From JBKPCD01 sp046727175 (GTDB lineage: Bacteria > Acidobacteriota > Vicinamibacteria > Vicinamibacterales > 2-12-FULL-66-21), in contig JBKPCD010000118.1 of assembly GCA_046727175.1 (NCBI GenBank), positions 1 to 23,403 on the forward strand: a DNA stretch of 23,403 nt, written 5' to 3'. Each line of letters opens with the position of its first letter. The stretch's first letter is position 1. Made by a program: the position numbers and the translations under genes. Under the pieces are notes generated by a model. That model was not told the origin of the DNA. It ran no database searches and was given only the letters and a program-made list of their open reading frames with translations. Positions 22,519 to 23,403 of the stretch are shown in pieces.

Positions 22519-23067
22519 ATGCGCATCGGGACTATCGTTCGCGTCGGCGGCAGGGCCGCCATCCTCGCAGGAGTGTTGCGGGCGGCGGGCTCGTTTGCCT
22601 CCTGGGGTAGCGAGGTCGAACGTCAGTCGCTCTACTTCATCATCGACCTATTGCTTCTCCTTGGCGTGTTCACCGCGTATGCGCAGAATCACGAGGCCTT
22701 GGGGCGCTGGGGCGCGGCCGGTTTCTTGACGACCGTTGCCGGTATCCTCCTAGTGAGGTCAAGCCGCGCGGTTCCCGGCCTTGACCTGTATCCGGCCGGG
22801 GCTCTTTCGGTTGCCATCGGATGGGTGCTACTTAGTCTTGATTGGTGGAAAAAGGCGAACGGCGCGTCGTTCGTACCTCTCCTGTTCGTGCTCTCCCTCA
22901 TGACCGGCCTCGCCGGTCAGATCGTACAGCGCTCAGCACCCCTGTTCGTCGCGTCGGGTGTGATCTTCAGCGCGGCGATGGTGGGGGTGGGCAGGCAGGT
23001 TCTCTTGGCCGCAAGCGCGGCACCTCGGAATGAGGGCAGCAGAGTCGACCCGAAGGCAGCCCGTTAA
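22519..23067 (+). CDS. Small multi-pass membrane protein of unknown function
   Basis: 182 residues with five or six hydrophobic segments: a weaker one at about 12-28, then LYFIIDLLLLLGVFTAYAQ (38-56), GAAGFLTTVAGILLV (65-80), PAGALSVAIGWVLLSLDWW (92-110), SFVPLLFVLSLMTGLAGQIV (117-136) and FVASGVIFSAAMVGVGRQVLL (142-162). The tail is charged and probably cytoplasmic. No family is recognised. ATG 22519 has no good ribosome binding site but begins just before the first hydrophobic segment. It is followed 100 bases later by the gene for a secreted protein on the same strand. Confidence 0.7.
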   Translation: MRIGTIVRVGGRAAILAGVLRAAGSFASWGSEVERQSLYFIIDLLLLLGVFTAYAQNHEALGRWGAAGFLTTVAGILLVRSSRAVPGLDLYPAGALSVAIGWVLLSLDWWKKANGASFVPLLFVLSLMTGLAGQIVQRSAPLFVASGVIFSAAMVGVGRQVLLAASAAPRNEGSRVDPKAAR

Positions 23068-23167
23068 GGTCGGCAGCTTATGGCGCCGCCACGCCGTTCC
23101 GCCGTTTTGGCAATACGATGCGAGTTGCGGCGCCCCTCAGCTAAGACTAGGCCGCAGCGGGGTTGTT

Positions 23168-23403
23168 ATGGCGAAAAGGCTACTCTCGTTCACCTTCATC
23201 TGCTTCTTCATCACCGTTGCTGCCCACCCGGCCATCGCGCATCCAGGCGCGGCGATTGTCGTCGACGCGAAAGGACAGGTGTATTTCGTCGACACCGGTC
23301 ATGGCGTGTGGACGGTCGATGCCGCAGGAAAGCTCGTCGATCTCGGTGGCCCGGCGTTTCACTGGATGACGCTCGACTCCGACGGTCGTTTCGCAGGGCT
23401 TCG
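23168..23403 (+). CDS. Secreted beta-propeller-like protein, N-terminus only
   Basis: 78 codons are visible before the right edge. ATG 23168 starts a signal peptide (AKRLLSFTFICFFITVAAHP, ending IAH). The mature part reads AAIVVDAKGQVYFVDTGHGV, then WTVDAAGKLVDLGGPAFHWM and TLDSDGRFAG. The alternating VVDxxGxVYFVDT / VWTVDxxGK pattern is that of NHL/SMP-30-like propeller blades. A GGGG sits a few bases upstream of the start. The function cannot be told from the fragment. Confidence 0.55.
   Translation, partial: MAKRLLSFTFICFFITVAAHPAIAHPGAAIVVDAKGQVYFVDTGHGVWTVDAAGKLVDLGGPAFHWMTLDSDGRFAGL

Overview
The window looks like a high-GC, Gram-negative soil bacterium, most likely an acidobacterium (Vicinamibacteria-like). 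This is an inference from family content: an Oar-type TonB-dependent receptor with an N-terminal carboxypeptidase-regulatory-like domain, a Ser/Thr kinase fused to FGE-sulfatase and alpha/beta-hydrolase domains, several Tat-exported enzymes including PLP enzymes, and DUF362 and CBM9-like proteins. No ribosomal or other marker gene is present to settle the taxonomy.

Left part (1-11700), all on the minus strand. Reading in the direction of transcription: a TonB-dependent receptor (GTG start at 11700 with a perfect AAGGAGGT ribosome binding site), 24 bases later a Tat-exported SelA-like PLP enzyme with an extra beta-rich C-terminal domain, an exported amidohydrolase/deacetylase with a complete metal-binding set, a DUF362 protein, a CBM9-like secreted protein (ATGA overlap with DUF362), and finally a membrane-anchored kinase/FGE/hydrolase fusion that runs off the left edge. 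The first five read as an outer-membrane uptake and periplasmic catabolism module. The two large gaps inside it carry inverted arrays of short tandem units: two of 7 bases and one of 9 bases.

Middle (11701-16633). A tiny signal-peptide ORF that stops after 42 residues; a dihaem cytochrome c (peroxidase-like) on the minus strand; divergently from it a SufR-like winged-helix regulator with C-terminal cysteines and a perfect 9-base dyad just upstream of its start; a secreted protein of unknown function whose C-terminus appears frameshifted; and a secreted cupin (TTG start).

Right part (16634-23403). A frameshifted C-terminal remnant of an AHL-lactonase-like metallo-hydrolase; a Tat-exported TIM-barrel glycoside-hydrolase-like protein; a Tat-exported DegT/StrS-family aminotransferase; then about 0.9 kb of debris holding the first 35 codons of a dead second TonB receptor and the 3' half of a tRNA-Arg that breaks off exactly at the anticodon loop, as at an integration (att) scar. 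After that come a glycine-zipper lipoprotein, the C-terminal piece of another gene, a small multi-pass membrane protein, and the start of a secreted beta-propeller-like protein cut by the right edge.

The most interesting points are the exported PLP enzymes (two unrelated fold-type I families, both behind Tat signals), the pairing of one with a cog3964-type amidohydrolase behind a TonB receptor, the SufR-like regulator/cytochrome divergon with its dyad, the short-period inverted arrays, and the tRNA half-gene scar.
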